The translations under genes and the position numbers were made by a program. Source: an uncultured Clostridia bacterium (lineage in GTDB: Bacteria; Bacillota; Clostridia; Oscillospirales; CAG-272). From it: a DNA stretch of 64,000 nucleotides. Of the stretch, positions 44,432 through 53,241 are shown in pieces; position 1 is the first letter of the stretch; the number at the start of each line of letters is the position of its first letter. The notes beneath the pieces were generated by a model. The model did not search any database and was not told the DNA's origin. It saw only the letters and a program-made list of their open reading frames with translations. The stretch spans positions 1-64,000 of the forward strand of contig CAOKAC010000009.1 of the NCBI GenBank assembly GCA_948466345.1, read 5' to 3'.

Positions 44432-44460
44432 ATTGTACCATAAATCCGCTCGTTTGTAAA
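44432..44460 (-). promoter_or_regulatory. Sigma-A promoter of GH43 (and perhaps rnf)
   Basis: Minus strand: TTTACA (44460-44455), 17 bases, TACAAT (44437-44432) with TGG before the -10. The ~120-base leader to the GH43 ATG has a potential ATTGCATAAAGTGCAAT inverted repeat near 44347-44363, a possible operator. Confidence 0.72.
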
Positions 44461-44484
44461 TGATAAATTTCCCTCTGCTGGGCA

Positions 44485-44510
44485 GAAAAGGGAGCGGTAC
44501 CGCTCCCCTT
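44485..44510 (-). terminator. Terminator of the spoIIIA operon
   Basis: Perfect palindrome GGGAGCGGTACCGCTCCC (44490-44507), with TTTT after it on the minus strand, 28 bases past the spoIIIAH stop. Confidence 0.8.
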
Positions 44511-44537
44511 CTACAATAACACTTGATCCATAATGCT

Positions 44538-45128
44538 TTACTTGGATTCAATAATTGTTAAATTATCTGGAACCACATTTGCCTGCTCATAAACAATCTC
44601 ACTAATCTGCGCTACTTCATTTTCCATAAGTCCCTGTGTTTTTACAATTACCTGGGCAGTTTCTCCGCTTACAACCGCCACACATTCTTCAAAGCCCTTA
44701 GCTTTAATAAGGCTTTCAATATTTGCTTCACACTCAATGTCTTTTGCAATTTTCTGAATCTCGTTGATTGCCTCTTCCTTCATTGCATCTACTGCCGTAT
44801 CGCTTTCAGCAACCGCGTTCAAAACTTCCATGGCCTCATCTCTTGCCTGACGTCTCTCCAGATTCATCTGTGCAAACTTGTCTTTTGCATTTGCATTGTC
44901 ATTCGATGCGCCTTTGGAATCTCCATTTGCAATTGCGCCAGCCACATCGGACAGATCCACTGCAGGATCCACTTTTTTCTTATCCTTAGCGGCATCTGTG
45001 GGCAGCAACAGAAAATTGAGCAGCACCGCTACCCCAATGATCACCACTGCGCCGGCGGAAATAACCGCCTTTCGATTTAGCTTTTTGATCATTTCTAACG
45101 TCTTTTCACCTAATTCTTTCAGTTTCAT
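44538..45128 (-). CDS. spoIIIAH: Stage III sporulation protein AH
   Basis: Mother-cell half of the feeding channel that docks with SpoIIQ across the engulfed septum. It has one N-terminal helix (about 21-42), an Asp/Lys/Asn-rich linker and the YscJ/FliF-like domain at about 95-196 (DEAMEVLNAVAE..., ECVAVVSGETAQVIVKTQGL). 196 residues is usual. Last gene of the A-H operon. No spoIIQ homologue is visible in this window, although the M23 gene at 25216 is a candidate in type only. Confidence 0.94.
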   Translation of the reverse strand: MKLKELGEKTLEMIKKLNRKAVISAGAVVIIGVAVLLNFLLLPTDAAKDKKKVDPAVDLSDVAGAIANGDSKGASNDNANAKDKFAQMNLERRQARDEAMEVLNAVAESDTAVDAMKEEAINEIQKIAKDIECEANIESLIKAKGFEECVAVVSGETAQVIVKTQGLMENEVAQISEIVYEQANVVPDNLTIIESK

Positions 45129-45186
45129 ATACCGACCTCCGATTTAAATTCATATTATACATATTCAGTCTATATGCGCTCTATTC

Positions 45187-45666
45187 CTACCCAGCAACTG
45201 TAATTCTGCCGGAAGAAATTCCAAGAGAAGCGCTGATGAGCTCTGTCACCTTTTTCTGGATCTGTACATTGTCACCGTTAGTGCATACAATAGCTACGCC
45301 GCGAATTTGTGGATATATCTCATTTATCAGTACCGTTTTATCACCTCCGTCCTCCTGCACTACCAGGTAGTCTCCCGTCCTTCCATCAGCCGATACAGAC
45401 GTATTTTGTGCATATACAAACTCGCTGCTCCCATCCATAGTAAGCAGTACCGCAGCATCATCAATCCCTTCTATACGCAGGATTAGAGCCTTGATTTTCT
45501 CCTCTAAAATTGTGCTGTAATAGGAGGGATCGCTCGATTTAGGGGCTGATGATGCATTCTCTTTTCCCTCTCCAACAGGAAGAAAGCGAGGAAGCAAAAT
45601 AAGCGCGATTCCCAGCACCGCTGCTCCAATCAACCACCATTTCTTTGCAAGCTCCATCAACTTCAT
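45187..45666 (-). CDS. spoIIIAG: Stage III sporulation protein AG
   Basis: Ring-forming protein of the mother cell-forespore channel. One helix (about 12-29) is followed by a linker and the conserved YYSTILEEKIKALILRIEGI...VLLTMDGSSEFVYAQN region, then the end IRGVAIVCTNGDNVQIQKKV. The ATG at 45666 has GGGGG four bases before it; an ATG at 45684 lies inside spoIIIAF. 159 residues. Between AF and AH in the usual order. Confidence 0.93.
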   Translation of the reverse strand: MKLMELAKKWWLIGAAVLGIALILLPRFLPVGEGKENASSAPKSSDPSYYSTILEEKIKALILRIEGIDDAAVLLTMDGSSEFVYAQNTSVSADGRTGDYLVVQEDGGDKTVLINEIYPQIRGVAIVCTNGDNVQIQKKVTELISASLGISSGRITVAG

Positions 45667-45676
45667 GTTACCCCCT

Positions 45677-46132
45677 TTATTCATTCTGCACCACTACCGT
45701 GCAGGAAAATAGCTTGGATAAAGTATCCGAGGCTTTCTTCGCATCTATTTTTATACTGGCCGGCAGTGTAACATGTACCTTTTCTGCCGCAAAGGACTCC
45801 GAATTGTCTTCCGGATATACAGCAACGGATATATCTCCAATATCCAATGAGTAGAGCTCTGCCATAGTCAATGCAATATTATAGGCCAGATACTGTGCGC
45901 TTTGCTCCTGGTATTCTGCGGGGGATTGCTGTTCATCCAGATTCCACTGGGTTTCAAGGCTGTCCATCCATTCGTCAAGCCCACCGGTTAGGGGAGATAA
46001 TGCAATCAGCGCTACGATCAAAGCGCCGGCAAAACCCACAAATTTGCCCATGCCTTCTTCCTCCGGCGCCGCTGCACAGAGCACCGCAACAAAAATAGAC
46101 GCAGCCACTACAGATAAGAGATAATTTGCCAT
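45677..46132 (-). CDS. spoIIIAF: Stage III sporulation protein AF
   Basis: Membrane component of the SpoIIIA complex. Two helices at about 4-22 and 29-47, then a soluble domain of ~100 residues with IALTMAELYSLDIGDISVAVY. Length 151 (family ~200, variable). Position between AE and AG is diagnostic, since the primary sequence is poorly conserved. Confidence 0.9.
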   Translation of the reverse strand: MANYLLSVVAASIFVAVLCAAAPEEEGMGKFVGFAGALIVALIALSPLTGGLDEWMDSLETQWNLDEQQSPAEYQEQSAQYLAYNIALTMAELYSLDIGDISVAVYPEDNSESFAAEKVHVTLPASIKIDAKKASDTLSKLFSCTVVVQNE

Positions 46133-46148
46133 TTACACACTCCCTACT

Positions 46149-47303
46149 TTATCCATATGCCAGGGATGTCCTGCAGAACAGAGATAAGGCGAATATATAC
46201 ATTACCGCTGCCGCTATGGTTATGGCTAGCAGTAAAGTACACAAACTTCCTGTCTCTCGAAACAGCGCTTGCTCTCTATCACAGCCAAGCACGCCCGCCA
46301 CAGCGCCAGTCATCCCAAGCGCTACCCTGTTTACCAGTAAGCCCGCAAGAGGAGCAAGCACCACAATTACAATTACAACGATTCCTGTAACACCCGCCAT
46401 CTGCTTAATCACTCCAAGGCTGCCGGAAACCATGGAAAAAGAGTCCGCCACCGTTCCGCCGATGATGGGAAGATAGCTTCCAAGCGCAAACTTGACCGTT
46501 TTAGCGGCAAAAGTATCCGCGGCGCTGGCTATTCCGCTCTGCATTGATAAAACGAAAGTCATAAGCGTCATCATCAGCACCAGCGCGCCGGTTACGATCC
46601 CCCGCAGCGCTCCCGCCATAAAAGATACGCCTCGGTTTCCGGATACGGCAGATGTAATAGATAAAAGGAAACATACGCTTACGCAAGGAGCAAGTACATT
46701 TGCATATAAAGTCTGAATAAATGTAATCATTAGATTAATGCCCGTTCCAGAAACAGCCGCTCCGGTTACGTTGCCGCTTGTAAGATAAACTGCTTCCATC
46801 ACCGGAACCATCATCAGCATGGTACTGCTGAGCATATCCAGCATGGACTGCACTAATGCAAAAACAGACTTTTGTACTTCATATAAGGTCAGCGCCATAC
46901 ACAAGAGACAACACAAAGAAAACACTGTCTCAAGGGAACCGTTTTTTACAGTTTTGGAAAGCATCCGAAATACGGAAGATAGAATCACCATTCCCATCAG
47001 AACAGACAGCGTTTTAAATCCAGGCAAAAGCGCATCACTAAAGGCGCTTTTGATAAGTGACAAAAAATAGGATACATTATATTTCTCCATCGCGCCCTGT
47101 GCGTCCCCTGCTTCTCCAACCTGCTGTCGGATTTCTGGAGGCAGCTTGTCAATATATGCTTCATAAGCGCCGTCTGCCGCTTCTTCCGGTCTCTCATCGA
47201 AGTGAAACTGATATGGCATGTCCTTTGCTGCACCGGATATTGTAAATATAAAAAGCAGAAGCGGCAAAAGCAGCAATACAAAAATTTGTCTTTTTCTTTT
47301 CAT
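46149..47303 (-). CDS. spoIIIAE: Stage III sporulation protein AE
   Basis: Polytopic inner component of the channel. Signal-like helix at 8-26, a short extracytoplasmic segment, then seven or so helices. FLSLIKSAFSDALLPGFKTL and FALGSYLPIIGGTVADSFSMV are highly typical family blocks. 384 residues is the usual size. It follows AD by 21 bases. Confidence 0.95.
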   Translation of the reverse strand: MKRKRQIFVLLLLPLLLFIFTISGAAKDMPYQFHFDERPEEAADGAYEAYIDKLPPEIRQQVGEAGDAQGAMEKYNVSYFLSLIKSAFSDALLPGFKTLSVLMGMVILSSVFRMLSKTVKNGSLETVFSLCCLLCMALTLYEVQKSVFALVQSMLDMLSSTMLMMVPVMEAVYLTSGNVTGAAVSGTGINLMITFIQTLYANVLAPCVSVCFLLSITSAVSGNRGVSFMAGALRGIVTGALVLMMTLMTFVLSMQSGIASAADTFAAKTVKFALGSYLPIIGGTVADSFSMVSGSLGVIKQMAGVTGIVVIVIVVLAPLAGLLVNRVALGMTGAVAGVLGCDREQALFRETGSLCTLLLAITIAAAVMYIFALSLFCRTSLAYG

Positions 47304-47324
47304 ACATCCTGTCCCTGTCCTATT

Positions 47325-47711
47325 TTACAAAAGCTCTGCCGCAATCTCCAGCAGTCTTGAAATTAAAGGCAAGCTTAAAAGAATCAGTTCCCCTTTTCCT
47401 GCAAGCACCGCTGCCGAAGCCAGCATTCCTTCCCCTGCGCTTTTACATAGTTCCGCTGTAAAGGCAGAGATATATGCGATTCCCAGCGCCTTTAACAGAA
47501 TCATTGCATAACCGGAAAAAGCCGTTTGCTCTGCGGCATCTGTAATTGTTTGTACCGCCGTAAGCGCGCTGCCTTCTAAAATATATAAAGCAACAGCAAC
47601 CACTGCTGCTGCCGCACAAAGCAGTGCAAAAACCGTATTCTTTTCCCGCAAAAGCAGCGCTGCGCATAGTCCTAACACGCAGATTCCGCTCAGTCGCAAT
47701 ATATCCGCCAT
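47325..47711 (-). CDS. spoIIIAD: Stage III sporulation protein AD
   Basis: Small membrane protein with four helices; LSGICVLGLCAALLLREKN at the start and SAFTAELCKSAGEGMLASAAVLAGKGELILLSLPLI-type ending are characteristic. The ATG at 47711 overlaps the AC stop as TGATG; a GTG one codon earlier is possible. 128 residues. Same protein fold as FliQ/FliR-like export parts has been proposed for AC/AD. Confidence 0.93.
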   Translation of the reverse strand: MADILRLSGICVLGLCAALLLREKNTVFALLCAAAAVVAVALYILEGSALTAVQTITDAAEQTAFSGYAMILLKALGIAYISAFTAELCKSAGEGMLASAAVLAGKGELILLSLPLISRLLEIAAELL

Positions 47712-47905
47712 CACAATCCAAACACGGTCTGCACTGTTTCAAACAAGGTACCGATTTCTCCCACCAACATCAGCAGTACTACGACAATACCGACTACAGT
47801 CACAAGCATCGCCTGTTCATCCCGTCCGGCACGCTGCAGAATCTGATTGGCTACGGCTACCAAAATTCCCACACCAACCGTTTTAAGTATCAGTGAAACA
47901 TCCAT
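47711..47905 (-). CDS. spoIIIAC: Stage III sporulation protein AC
   Basis: 64-residue two-helix membrane protein (3-22 and 30-60); SLILKTVGVGILVAVANQIL and GRDEQAMLVTVVGIVVVLLM match the family throughout. Stop overlaps the AD start. Lies 59 bases after AB. Confidence 0.95.
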   Translation of the reverse strand: MDVSLILKTVGVGILVAVANQILQRAGRDEQAMLVTVVGIVVVLLMLVGEIGTLFETVQTVFGL

Positions 47906-47964
47906 AATCTACCTGCTTTTCAATACATTTTCAGTAGAGGGCGCTGCCCTAGAGAATGCTGCTA

Positions 47965-48441
47965 TTATACAATCAGCAGCAGTACGGAAGCCGCCGCAAG
48001 CAGCGGCAAAAGCCTGTACATTTTAAGCCGTTGAGGAAGCTGCATGCGCATATCCTCACCGATTTTTCGCAGCCTCTCCTTTGTAAAATCACACAGTTTT
48101 GTTTCCTCGGGTGCAGAGCCTCCGCCGATTGTCCCCGCAAAAGAGCATAGCTGATCATAAATCTCCGGCGGAAGTTCTTTTTCTATAGCGGATACTGCTG
48201 GCGCCAGCCCATCGCGGCGCAGCGTATTTAAAAAGCCGATTTCTTCCAAGACTGTGTTATGATAATCATCAAAGATACGCCCCAGAGGCATCCGGAAGTT
48301 TTCTATACTCCCTCCGATATAGCAAACCAAGTCGTCCAGCGCCGTTACGATTGCAAGCCTCCGCTTCATCTTCTCACACATTCCCCGACCATATAGAGAT
48401 GCTGCAATAAATACCAGCGCCGCCCCCGCCAGCTTCAGCAT
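47965..48441 (-). CDS. spoIIIAB: Stage III sporulation protein AB
   Basis: Membrane protein with helices at both ends (5-22 and 140-157) and a helical middle related to type II secretion GspF. The sequence KLAGAALVFIAASLYGRGMCEKMKRRL is typical. The ATG at 48441 gives 158 residues, with AGGAG ten bases upstream. It overlaps the spoIIIAA end by seven bases. Confidence 0.93.
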   Translation of the reverse strand: MLKLAGAALVFIAASLYGRGMCEKMKRRLAIVTALDDLVCYIGGSIENFRMPLGRIFDDYHNTVLEEIGFLNTLRRDGLAPAVSAIEKELPPEIYDQLCSFAGTIGGGSAPEETKLCDFTKERLRKIGEDMRMQLPQRLKMYRLLPLLAAASVLLLIV

Positions 48442-49334
48442 ATCGCCGTCTCTCCTGCGCCGATTCGGTTTATATCCAAAGTAAATCCGGACTGCGTGCG
48501 TGAGAGGCCGACTGCATATGTAAAAGCACCGGAATCGATCAGCGTACGCATAAATGGACGGACACAAAGCTCTTCCAAACTGCCGGCATGAGCAGTTACT
48601 ACAGTTGGCACGCCAGCGCCAAAGCTTGTATAAATTGCCTGTGCATCCTCCTCACTACCAATTTCATCGCACAAAATGAGTTGTGGCGAGAGTGTGCGAA
48701 CAGCTGTCTCCATCCCCTTGGCCCGCGGATATCCCGACAGCGCGTCATAGGTTACGTCTCCGCCAAGAGACCCGCAAATTTCAAAGCGTGTGTCAATAAC
48801 TGCGATGCGGATATTATAAGGTTTCGCCCCCAGACGTGCGGCGATTTCCCGTAAAGCCGTTGTTTTTCCTATCCCAGGCGGGGAATATAAAATAGCGCCT
48901 CGAAATCCTTCTTCCAATATAAGACGGCATATCCCATCAGCAGCGCCCGGTACCCGATGGGGAATACGGATTGCCACAGACGAAATATCGGTCACCGATA
49001 GGATTTTCCCTCCCTCTGTCACAGCACGGCCACACACTCCTACACGAATACCGCCCTCCGTACAAATATATCCCTCTTTAATTGTCTCACTATGGCAGTA
49101 GAGAGAATTGCCGCACAATGATCGGATAATCATAGAAAGCTCATCAGCTGTTGGAGAAATACCGCAGGAAATATTTTTGCCTCCAATGCTTAAAAACATA
49201 GGGCAGCCTACCCGCAATCGAATTTCACTGATCATTCCATGATACAGGGCGGCTGATTTTCGTGCGGCTTCCGTCAGTCTGCCTGGCAGATACGCCAATG
49301 CTGCCTCTTCATTAAAGTCCTTCCCTTTTTCCAT
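48435..49334 (-). CDS. spoIIIAA: Stage III sporulation protein AA (ATPase)
   Basis: Secretion-type ATPase driving the channel. Walker A is SPPGIGKTT (151-159), Walker B LILCDEIGSEED, with RIAVIDTRFEICGS between. The N-terminal domain binds in EIRLRVGCPMFL. 299 residues. First gene of the operon; the ATG at 49334 follows AAAGGA by ~12 bases. A weak sigma-E-like promoter lies 61-91 bases upstream, as expected for spoIIIA. Confidence 0.95.
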   Translation of the reverse strand: MEKGKDFNEEAALAYLPGRLTEAARKSAALYHGMISEIRLRVGCPMFLSIGGKNISCGISPTADELSMIIRSLCGNSLYCHSETIKEGYICTEGGIRVGVCGRAVTEGGKILSVTDISSVAIRIPHRVPGAADGICRLILEEGFRGAILYSPPGIGKTTALREIAARLGAKPYNIRIAVIDTRFEICGSLGGDVTYDALSGYPRAKGMETAVRTLSPQLILCDEIGSEEDAQAIYTSFGAGVPTVVTAHAGSLEELCVRPFMRTLIDSGAFTYAVGLSRTQSGFTLDINRIGAGETAIC

Positions 49335-49394
49335 AAGTCATAAGTCCTTTCCTTTTTGCCTCATCCGTGCGCTTTATGCCGGATCAAGTTTAGT

Positions 49395-49425
49395 AATATA
49401 TACTCGGACAAGTGTGACAATATGA
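49395..49425 (-). promoter_or_regulatory. Possible sigma-E promoter of the spoIIIA operon
   Basis: Minus strand: TCATATT (49425-49419) matches the -35 consensus exactly, but the best -10 (TATATATT, 49402-49395) has two mismatches to CATACAnT and the spacer is 16 instead of 14. Tentative. Confidence 0.4.
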
Positions 49426-49464
49426 CCTGCAGCCCGCTGAAACTTTTTAAGAAGATAGTTCCGA

Positions 49465-49503
49465 CAAAAAAAGCACATCCCCCTTTTGGGTGGATGTGCT
49501 TTG
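49465..49503 (-). terminator. Terminator of the sigma/anti-sigma gene pair
   Basis: AAAGCACATCCACCC / GGGGGATGTGCTTT stem with loop AAAA and TTTTTTT after it on the minus strand, 30 bases past the stop codon of the anti-sigma-like gene. Confidence 0.9.
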
Positions 49504-49532
49504 ATCCTTCTGTCCACAAAAAAGGACATGGG

Positions 49533-50459
49533 CTATTTTATATATAATGAATCAATAATTTTCTTCATTTGTTCTGGCTGAACCCGTCCTTTCAGCATAT
49601 ACTCAATACCGTCATAAATAAAATGTGCGCTCGTCACCGGGTTCAATTCATCAAATTCCATATTTGCCTTAGAAAGGAACGGATATGTCGCAATCACTGC
49701 TTCAACCCCATTCTTGTCAGATGTATATGTTAAAATTTTAATGCCTTCCACGTCGTACAGACCGCCGCTTTTATAATCGCTGTATTCATCGGACTCATAT
49801 ATATACGCACAATAATAAATCGGGGTTTGATAGGTATAATTTTTGTAAAAATCGAATGCTTCCTGTTCACTGCCATATAAAGGATCATAAACCAAATCAG
49901 AAAAACGAGGATTTTTCATAGCATCCCTCTCTACAGGGAGATCCCCCATTATATAATACGGGCAAAAGATTCTGATACTATTGATATTGTTTTCTTCTCC
50001 GCAAGCAGTCAAAACAGTATAAGGTTCTTCCCATTCATATGCCCAATCGCTTTGTAATAAATTTACATCATATCGTTTTGCAATATCGGAAACAGTAGGA
50101 AACAATTTTTCATAAACTTCGTATTCCTGATTTCTGTCTGCTAATGTAAAATCAGAAACATCCAATCCTTTAGGTGTCAATACAGATGTAAGCCGATAGC
50201 TGTTTTTCGTTATTTCGATCCAAAGGCTTTTCAATTCTTCTGCCGCATATGCGATAAAGTTAGTATGAAACACGACTGTCATAATAAGCGCGAATACAGC
50301 CGTCCCGGTAGCATATCGTAAAAAAAGAGACTTGTGCTTTTGTTTTTTCATAGGAGTGATATCCTTCTGCTTGAAAGATTGCGTTTTTATGTCTTGAAAA
50401 AGATCCTTTGGAGTATGCACCGCATTCATTGTATCCTTATAAAGCTCTTTGATATCCAT
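49533..50459 (-). CDS. Membrane protein, probable anti-sigma partner of the adjacent ECF factor
   Basis: 308 residues. The cytoplasmic N-terminus (~45 residues) is followed by one helix at about 48-70 and a ~235-residue external domain rich in Tyr and acidic residues. The end ITSAHFIYDGIEYMLKGRV...MKKIIDSLY resembles DUF4367 domains that follow ECF sigma genes. Its ATG directly follows the sigma stop codon without a spacer. No zinc-binding HxxxCxxC motif is present. The function is inferred from context. Confidence 0.7.
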   Translation of the reverse strand: MDIKELYKDTMNAVHTPKDLFQDIKTQSFKQKDITPMKKQKHKSLFLRYATGTAVFALIMTVVFHTNFIAYAAEELKSLWIEITKNSYRLTSVLTPKGLDVSDFTLADRNQEYEVYEKLFPTVSDIAKRYDVNLLQSDWAYEWEEPYTVLTACGEENNINSIRIFCPYYIMGDLPVERDAMKNPRFSDLVYDPLYGSEQEAFDFYKNYTYQTPIYYCAYIYESDEYSDYKSGGLYDVEGIKILTYTSDKNGVEAVIATYPFLSKANMEFDELNPVTSAHFIYDGIEYMLKGRVQPEQMKKIIDSLYIK

Positions 50460-50933
50460 TTATATGTCCTCCAAAATTAGTTTTTTTAGTATTTTACGTC
50501 CGCGGCAAAGCCGCGTACGTATCGTAGCTGCATTGACATGCAGCAAATTTGCTATTTCTAAAATAGAATAGTCTTCATAATAAAACAGATGAATAATCAT
50601 CCTATATTTGGGGGGAATGGTCATCACCCGTTCATATAAATCATTGTTGGGTTCCCCCGAAACACTTGCACGATCAGATAAATCCTCTACAGGTTCCACC
50701 ATTCTTTTCCAATATGACTTTTTCAGATTTCTGCTTTCATTGAGCGCTACACGGATCAGCCATCGTCGGATATGATTTTCATCCTGAAACAACATGTCCG
50801 TCTGTAGCAGTTTAAAAAAAGTATTCTGCAAAATATCCTGTGCGTCATGATAAGACTTGGTAGCGTTCAGTGCTGTGCGGTAAACAACATCGGTAAATTG
50901 ACACACATAGGTTTGATATTCCTCATCGCACAT
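50460..50933 (-). CDS. ECF-type RNA polymerase sigma factor
   Basis: 157 residues with region 2 (VVYRTALNATKSYHDAQDILQNTFFKLLQ, including the DAxDxxQ-type core) and region 4 helix-turn-helix (SILEIANLLHVNAATIRTRLCRGRKILKK), with no region 3. The ATG at 50933 has AGGAGG eight bases upstream; a GTG at 50942 would sit on the RBS. The following gene is a candidate membrane anti-sigma factor. The stimulus is not evident. The region is more AT-rich than the spoIIIA operon. Confidence 0.92.
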   Translation of the reverse strand: MCDEEYQTYVCQFTDVVYRTALNATKSYHDAQDILQNTFFKLLQTDMLFQDENHIRRWLIRVALNESRNLKKSYWKRMVEPVEDLSDRASVSGEPNNDLYERVMTIPPKYRMIIHLFYYEDYSILEIANLLHVNAATIRTRLCRGRKILKKLILEDI

Positions 50934-51033
50934 GGTTACCACCTCCTTATTTTACAATGTTTTGAAAGGCTTCTCATATAAATAAACAATTCAAAGCAGC
51001 AAAATGTTTCATAGAATAAGAAAATATTTTTAT

Positions 51034-51061
51034 AAAAAAAGCTCCCCCAATAAGGGGGAGC
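51034..51061 (-). terminator. Terminator of the TerB_N/ATPase/helicase operon
   Basis: GCTCCCCC / GGGGGAGC with loop TTATT, followed by TTTTTTTATA on the minus strand, 20 bases after the helicase stop codon. Confidence 0.94.
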
Positions 51062-51081
51062 GCACAAGAAGCAGAATAGTA

Positions 51082-53241
51082 TCAAATAAATGTGGCCTTT
51101 AGACCCTCAAAATCCAGAAAATCTTCTACAAACTGCTTGCGCAGCAGAGATTGAGGGATAAACTCATTATATTTATTTTGTATCTGTACCTTAGCCGGCA
51201 GCGGGAAATTAGCCGGATCCACGTCCCAATGGAAAATCTCCCCTATAAGGGCCTCCAACTCGGCCGCATCGCCTTTATAATATACTTCTAAGTATATACA
51301 GGTTTCCCATGGCATTTTGCTCTGGACACCCCGAGCCAGCAACGCATAATGGAGCGCAAACAACTGCCGGGTTCCTACCCATGGGAAAATGGCAAATTTT
51401 TGTTCCGACAGAGGCGTAACGATTTTGTCCAGCAAGCCCGCGCCTCTGGCAAGATACCGAATTTCTCCTAACCGTTCTACGCAGCTGTCGCTCAAGTACG
51501 GATAACTTTCGTTTTCTTTTAAAACATACCGGATTTTTTGGACCAAATGCGTATGCAGCTCCGACTTAAAATCCACATCCCAGTCTACAAGGGATACACC
51601 CGGTACCCGCTGGACAAACAATACCTTTGCTTTTACATTCACATCTACCGTTTCCCATGTGATGCCGGCAAGGGAAAAGCGCGTCCCTACAGGATAAATT
51701 TTGTCCACTGTGCCAATGGCACGATTTTCGTCCTTTACCAGATAATACTCCGGAACAATAAAGACCGTATAAAACTGATGATGATTTACCACCTTTTCCC
51801 CGGCACGCCCGATAATCAGACCGCCGCGTTCTGTCTCCTGCAGTTGCTCTATTTCAATAAGATGGTGCAAAAGAATTCTATAATCCTCCTTCGATATATG
51901 AGAAAAACTTTCCATAGAGAGCATTGCCTGTGCCAATGCAGCCGGGGACGTCTCGCCGCTGCTTTTCAAATAACTCATCGTTTGATGGTACAGCAGCGAA
52001 TACGGATGCAGATGAGGTTCGATTGGCTCAATCCACCGTTCTTTTGTATATAGTTCAATGATAGCGATCAGCCGAATAAAGGCCCAATTGATAGGGCCTA
52101 GAAAATCCGTCGCTGTAGTCTGTACGTCCTCTGTAAAGGTAAAAAGCAGCTGCGGAATCTGTCCGCGCCTGCCGCATCGTCCAAGGCGCTGAGCAAAGCT
52201 GGAAACATTGATAGGCGCCCCCACCTGCACTACCTGATCCAGAGACCCGATATCCATTCCCAACTCCAACGTCACCGTAGCACCTGTAACGATTTTCTCC
52301 TCTGAGGACTTCATTTCATCCTCCGTTTGCTCCCGAAGCATAGCAGACACATTTCCATGATGCACCCGGTACACATCCGGCGCCTTATTTTTAGCGGCAA
52401 TCTGACGCAAATTTGCCACTACAAATTCTGTTTCCTCTCTGGAGTTGGTAAAGATAATCGTTTTTTTATCCAGAGTCATCCGAAACAAATATTCAAAATG
52501 CTCCCGGTCTCCCGCATCTCCTATCTCGCTGGTTGTCTCTCCCTGCCGGACAAAACGGTTGACAAAGAGACGAATGCTCCGCTTTTCTGTCTCGCTCACC
52601 GGAGCGATGCAGTCACGGCCGCTTCCTGTATTCAGCCACTTTTTTGCAAGGGTCAAGTCACCTAACGTAGCACTTAGACCAATTCTTCTGGGAATATTTC
52701 CTGTAATCCGCTGCAGCCGTTCCAGCAGACACAGCACCTGTACGCCTCGGCAGTCCCGCATAAAATGGTGTACCTCATCAATGATTACATATCGAAGGTC
52801 GGAAAATAGCTTTAAACAAGATCCTCGTTTGTTTATCAGGAGACTCTCCAGAGATTCCGGCGTAATCTGTAAAATTCCCGCAGGGTGCTTCACAAGCGAA
52901 TTTTTCTTTGCCTGGGAAGCATCTCCATGCCATTTGCACACAGGAATATCCGATTCCAAAATAAGCTGCTCCAATCGTTTAAACTGGTCGTTGATCAAAG
53001 CCTTTAGGGGACTGATGTAGAGTACTCCTACTGAAGCAGACGGACAATTGTACAATTCTGTCAGTACCGGCAGAAAAGCCGCTTCTGTCTTCCCTGATGC
53101 TGTACCGGAGGAAAGCAACAAATTAGCATCTGTATCAAAAATCACATCGCAGGCGGCTACCTGGATTCCACGTAGTTCTTTCCAATGGTTGTTATAAATG
53201 TAATCCTGTATAAACGGCGCAAGCCGTGCAAATGCATCCAT
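51082..53241 (-). CDS. Lhr/BrxHI-like DEVH superfamily 2 helicase
   Basis: A 719-residue SF2 helicase. Motif I GTASGKT is at 46-52, Ia ISPLKAL, II DEVH at 155-158, III SAT at 190-192, and motif VI QRLGRCGRRG at 351-360. After the two RecA lobes come ~350 residues with winged-helix and beta parts typical of Lhr-like helicases (COG1201). The overall build resembles BrxHI of BREX type 2. Its ATG overlaps the ATPase stop (TAATG), so it is the third gene of a coupled operon, ended by a strong terminator. All helicase motifs are intact. It probably moves on DNA or RNA:DNA duplexes (family knowledge). Confidence 0.9.
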   Translation of the reverse strand: MDAFARLAPFIQDYIYNNHWKELRGIQVAACDVIFDTDANLLLSSGTASGKTEAAFLPVLTELYNCPSASVGVLYISPLKALINDQFKRLEQLILESDIPVCKWHGDASQAKKNSLVKHPAGILQITPESLESLLINKRGSCLKLFSDLRYVIIDEVHHFMRDCRGVQVLCLLERLQRITGNIPRRIGLSATLGDLTLAKKWLNTGSGRDCIAPVSETEKRSIRLFVNRFVRQGETTSEIGDAGDREHFEYLFRMTLDKKTIIFTNSREETEFVVANLRQIAAKNKAPDVYRVHHGNVSAMLREQTEDEMKSSEEKIVTGATVTLELGMDIGSLDQVVQVGAPINVSSFAQRLGRCGRRGQIPQLLFTFTEDVQTTATDFLGPINWAFIRLIAIIELYTKERWIEPIEPHLHPYSLLYHQTMSYLKSSGETSPAALAQAMLSMESFSHISKEDYRILLHHLIEIEQLQETERGGLIIGRAGEKVVNHHQFYTVFIVPEYYLVKDENRAIGTVDKIYPVGTRFSLAGITWETVDVNVKAKVLFVQRVPGVSLVDWDVDFKSELHTHLVQKIRYVLKENESYPYLSDSCVERLGEIRYLARGAGLLDKIVTPLSEQKFAIFPWVGTRQLFALHYALLARGVQSKMPWETCIYLEVYYKGDAAELEALIGEIFHWDVDPANFPLPAKVQIQNKYNEFIPQSLLRKQFVEDFLDFEGLKATFI

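Noticed and set aside
48442..48567. A 42-residue upstream extension of spoIIIAB
   Set aside because: It lies inside spoIIIAA and does not resemble the family. The ATG at 48441 matches the normal SpoIIIAB N-terminus.
49356..49547. A 63-codon plus-strand frame in the gap between spoIIIAA and the anti-sigma-like gene
   Set aside because: It runs through the terminator hairpin at 49465-49503, has no ribosome-binding site and no known motif.
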